Assembly (NCBI GenBank): GCA_037783545.1
Contig: JBBELK010000459.1
Coordinates: 983,164-1,047,163 of the forward strand
Direction: 5' to 3'
DNA from: Henricia sp. BOLD:AAB3569
Taxonomy: Eukaryota; Echinodermata; Asteroidea; Spinulosida; Echinasteridae
DNA: 64,000 nt
The notes beneath the pieces are model-generated. The model was not told the origin of the DNA. It was given only the letters and a program-made list of their open reading frames with translations, and made no database searches. The translations under genes were made by a program, and so were the position numbers. Positions 61,501-64,000 of the stretch are shown here, piece by piece. Each line of letters begins with the position of its first letter. The first letter of the stretch is position 1.

Positions 61501-64000
61501 TATGGTTGCATGGTTGCACATGTATGGTTGCATGGTTGCATTGTTGCACATGTATGGTTGCATGGTTGCACATTTTGTGCTTATGTTGTTAACAGATTTA
61601 AACAAAAGTTGCCCTACAAGATGACAGCTATTTGATATGTGACCTGTCACAACAAAATGAACGTAATATCGCATTCTGCTATTTCCTATAACGAAGGTTC
61701 AAAGTTAAACAATTGAAAGGGAGGTCAATTTTAGGGTTTGTAATATTTGGAAAGAGTAACTTTTATTCTATTTGATTGCAAAAAACTCTGGATGCTAGAA
61801 TAGGGCGACAATTTGTGTGTAAAAAAGCTATATTAGGGCGACACGCTCTATTAGGGCGACATTTTGGTGTCGCCCTAATATTTATAAGTTTAAAAATCAT
61901 TTTTTTAGGTCAAAAAACATTTTTTTAAATCGAGAACCATTTTTATTAGGTCTAGAACCGATTCTCTTAGGCCTGTAACCATTTTTGGAAGCTTTGGGTA
62001 AAAAAATAAGGTGTCATTTTGAGTGGTTCTTGCCGAAATTTCGGTGGTCCCAGGGGAGAGGCTTCCCGAAATGTTGGCCTATTGCGGCATCCAAAGTTCT
62101 TACAATTTTTAGTGTCATCCAACAGTTAAAAACATCATTTTCAGACCAATTTTGACGATAGCTTTCTTCGTGCCTTGTAAGAAATTTTGTTTGAAGACTT
62201 GTAAGTTTTGTTTTAACACTACCACTTCTCCAAGCATATCCAATTTTTGAAAATTCCAACTTTCAGATCATTTTGAGGTGACAGGTCACATATGGTCTAT
62301 AACCCACATACGTGTATATTCATAGTGTTTTTCTTTCTGTCAGGCATGTTCACCTATAACGAAGAAACCAACTACTTTTGGTTCAACCCGACGTCTTTTG
62401 AGAATGACCGTCAGTTCACGCTAATCGGCATCATGCTGGGACTGGCTATCTATAACAACATCATCCTAGATGTCCATTTCCCGATGGTGGTTTATCGCAA
62501 GTTGATGGGACGAAAAGCAACGTTCAATGACCTGGCTTCAGTGCAACCTGTGAGTGCCTTAAAGCCAGGGCTGTAGTCGATTCTACACTTTCCAAGTCCG
62601 AGTCCTTGGTGTCCAAGTCTGAGTCCTTGGGTCCGAGTCCAGTATGCATTCGAGTCCTTAGCAGGCCGAGTCCAAGTCCTAAGTAGTTGTTTCAATCAAT
62701 AAGTGCATTATTGTCAAGTGTCAAGGATCGTGCCTATGATCTCTGAGAGCTCGAAAGTTTGCTTTAAGCAAATAAAGACAATTATTTGGGAGGTGGACTG
62801 TATTTCGAGTGCTCAAAATCAATTTAAGGAGTTGAAATGATTTACTCCACATTCTCAAAATTTAATTTCTCATGGTCAAAAAAATGTTTGGCCCCAACAT
62901 AATTTATAAAGGCGCTTGAAATAATTTCCTAGTTTACAGTACTCACAATAAGTTAGTTCAACTCCTTGAAAATTGGGAGTCGAGTCCGAGTACGGACTCC
63001 AGTTCTACACTACGAATAAAAATCAATCCTAACATATAATTGGTGTGTCTATGCATAGACTATCTTCAAGAGCTTCAAGTCACTGCTGGAGTTTGAAGGA
63101 AACGTTGAGGACGTTTTCATGACGGACGTCGTCATCAGCTACCAGGATGTATTTGGTAACACCGTGTCACATAGTCTGATAGAAAACGGAGAAAATACTG
63201 CCGTCACCAATGAAAATAGGCAGGTGGGTTTGTCGTTTAATTCTGATTTTAAGTCATCGATCTAATAATAATAATAATGATTAGATTTGTATAACGCACA
63301 TATCCACCCTGCAGGGTGCTCAAGGCGCTGTTACCATTATTACCGCTGCCATCAGGGAATCACCAGAACCATTTTGCTTCAACTAGGTGGCTGCTGGTCA
63401 GGCGCACAACCCTATCAGCAGTTAGATTGTGGCATTCCCCTTAACAGCTTCCCATATATCGCTTGGGTTGACGAGGCAATTGGGATTAAGTGCCTTGCCC
63501 AGGGACACAGACACGTTGGTCGAAGTGGGGCTCGAACCCCCAACCTCTGATTGGGAGTCTCGCTTCATACCCACTAGACCACACGCACTCCAAAAAAAGA
63601 TATTATTTGCTGAGAAAAATCAAAGTCCAAGCATATGTAGCAATGGTACTTAATGCCCTTTGAAATTATTCAAATGTTTAAGGCAAGGTCACGCTGGTCA
63701 CTGGTACCCATCAGGCATTGAGTTGATGCAGCATTTTGCACAGAACCAACTGACTAACCAAACGCGTTCACACTACAGCAGTAGGGTTGTGCGCCTTTGC
63801 CAGGTAGCCACCTAGTTGAAGCGAAATGGTTCTGGTGATTTCCTGATGGCAGCGGTAATAATGGCACCAGCCCCAGGAGTACCCTGTAGGATAGACCTGT
63901 GCGCTATACATACATACAAGAATCCACTATTAATATTTACAGGAGTTTGTTGACAAGTACGCAGACTTCTACCTCAACAAGCTAATAGAGAAGCAATTCA
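58095..64000 (+). CDS. UBE3A: UBE3A (E6AP) ubiquitin ligase, six exons, runs off the window
   Basis: HECT-type E3 ligase. Exons: 58,095-58,537; 59,257-60,485; 61,262-61,406; 62,344-62,549; 63,059-63,223; 63,943 to the window end. All phases agree, giving about 749 residues with no stop. Seen in order: AZUL zinc finger ([19 protein letters not shown], cysteines in the family spacing C-x4-C-x4-C-x28-C); a low-complexity Ser/Thr linker; the conserved central region ([47 protein letters not shown]); and the HECT N-lobe ([62 protein letters not shown]). The window ends within the HECT domain ([14 protein letters not shown]), before the catalytic cysteine. The first exon begins with G completing what is probably a split ATG (AT/G AAG CGC), so translation would start MKRAAV, as in vertebrates. 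Confidence 0.95.
58585..58760. repeat. Dispersed repeat of the 24,604 family in a UBE3A intron
   Basis: AATACATCATTTGCAGTTACC, TTTTACTTCATGAGTTGACAA and GTTTGATAGCAACTGAAAC in order. Confidence 0.65.
60494..60716. mobile_element. hAT-like MITE 8 bases inside a UBE3A intron
   Basis: The ends are CAGTGTTCTCCACGGG and CTCGTGGAGAACCCTG, with arms through TTGCTAGGGCGGCAC and GCCCTAGCAAAACC. It is flanked by direct repeats AGTAC (60,489-60,493 and 60,717-60,721). The CAG start is typical of hAT elements, although the repeat visible is 5 bases, not 8. Confidence 0.72.
60735..60915. repeat. Dispersed repeat, also at 50,685-50,830
   Basis: The ends CAGAACTGCCAACCCTACCGG and GGAGGGTTGGCAGCTCTG form inverted repeats. 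Inner TTGTTAATTGACAATCCAGG matches the other copy. Confidence 0.65.
60937..61091. mobile_element. MITE with AATAGACCCTTT ends, 155 bp
   Basis: CTAATAGACCCTTTGTACTGG at the left and AAAAGGGTCTATT at the right. The inner CATGACAGGGG and CCCCTGTCGTGGC also pair. Confidence 0.7.
61407..61572. repeat. ATGGTTGCACATGTATGGTTGC minisatellite at a UBE3A donor
   Basis: About ten units of GCATGGTTGCACATGTATGGTT-type sequence start at the first intron base. The donor GTATGG is itself the first partial unit. Open frames on both strands across the array are chance. Confidence 0.88.
61635..62293. mobile_element. TIR element with ATATGTGACCTGTCAC ends, about 660 bp
   Basis: ATATGTGACCTGTCAC at the left and GTGACAGGTCACATAT at the right. 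It contains a smaller hairpin rich in TTAGGGCGACA (61,800-61,885). No transposase. It fills most of the intron before the exon at 62,344. Confidence 0.75.
62565..63015. repeat. AGTCC/GAGTC repeat tract bounded by inverted ends
   Basis: CTGTAGTCGATTCTACAC with repeated CCGAGTCC and CCAAGTCC at 62,575-62,690, and GAGTCGAGTCCGAGTACGGAC near 62,980-63,005. This is another tract of the GAGTC-type repeats, here possibly inside a mobile element. Confidence 0.5.
63285..63590 (-). mobile_element. SINE-like repeat with tRNA box B, inverted partner at 63,675
   Basis: The minus-strand reading begins near 63,590 with a tRNA-like head (complement of GGGGCTCGAACCCCCAACC). It continues through GTGCCTTGCCCAGGG and GGTGGCTGCTGGTCAGGCGC (both in complement). 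Much of the body recurs inverted at 63,675-63,925 (GCGCCTTTGCCAGGTAGCCACC, GGTTCTGGTGATTTCCTGATGG). Confidence 0.6.

Noticed and set aside
61130-61674. Cys/His-rich repeat proteins on both strands ([10 protein letters not shown]-like and [10 protein letters not shown]-like)
   Set aside because: They are translations of the minisatellite 61,407-61,572 plus the antisense of a UBE3A exon.

Overview
The window looks like invertebrate deuterostome nuclear DNA. An echinoderm is my best guess, from the gene set, the repeat-dense AT-rich introns and the tRNA-derived SINEs; the species is not determined. Genes are intron-rich with GT-AG junctions (one exception is GC-AG). I found no prokaryotic genes, rRNA, CRISPR array, LTR retroelement or virus-derived element.

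Layout. (1) Positions 1 to about 23,030 hold a decaying tandem cluster of one rhodopsin-type peptide-receptor-like GPCR. There are five partial copies, A to E: A is TM6-TM7 at the window edge; B is a 5'-truncated TM6-TM7; C is full length but frameshifted in ICL3; D is truncated at both ends; E is the promoter plus TM1-TM2. No copy is intact inside the window. Large flanking blocks are duplicated with them (1-5,718 matches 11,789-21,213, and 6,547-9,560 is a shorter third version). Because of this, transposons present in one copy can be compared with empty sites in another. (2) Positions 24,287-47,182 hold the 3' part of DYNC2H1 (cytoplasmic dynein-2 heavy chain), 21 exons encoding about 1,120 residues (end of stalk, AAA5, AAA6, C-terminal domain, stop). 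Its 5' part is not in the window. (3) Positions 50,999-51,559 (+) hold a tiny two-exon gene resembling SS18L2 (SS18 N-terminal homology domain). (4) Positions 51,672-53,784 (-) hold four exons of PGAP2, a multipass GPI-anchor remodelling protein; its last exon was not found. (5) Positions 58,095-64,000 (+) hold UBE3A (E6AP ubiquitin ligase) from the AZUL zinc finger into the HECT domain, running off the window.

How they relate. The four conserved genes are unrelated housekeeping or ciliary genes and are not an operon. DYNC2H1 drives retrograde intraflagellar transport, PGAP2 remodels GPI-anchor lipids, SS18L2-like is related to a chromatin-remodeller subunit, and UBE3A is an E3 ligase. The SS18L2-like gene is antisense to, and probably inside, the terminal intron of PGAP2.

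The rest is dominated by short non-autonomous DNA transposons (TTAA-flanked, hAT-like and Mutator-like MITEs and two very long fold-backs), tRNA-derived SINEs and tRNA-like tandem arrays, a 5'-truncated CR1/Jockey-like LINE tail, and several minisatellites. One minisatellite was amplified from the GPCR promoter region. All family assignments come from reading and recalled protein motifs; no database search was run.
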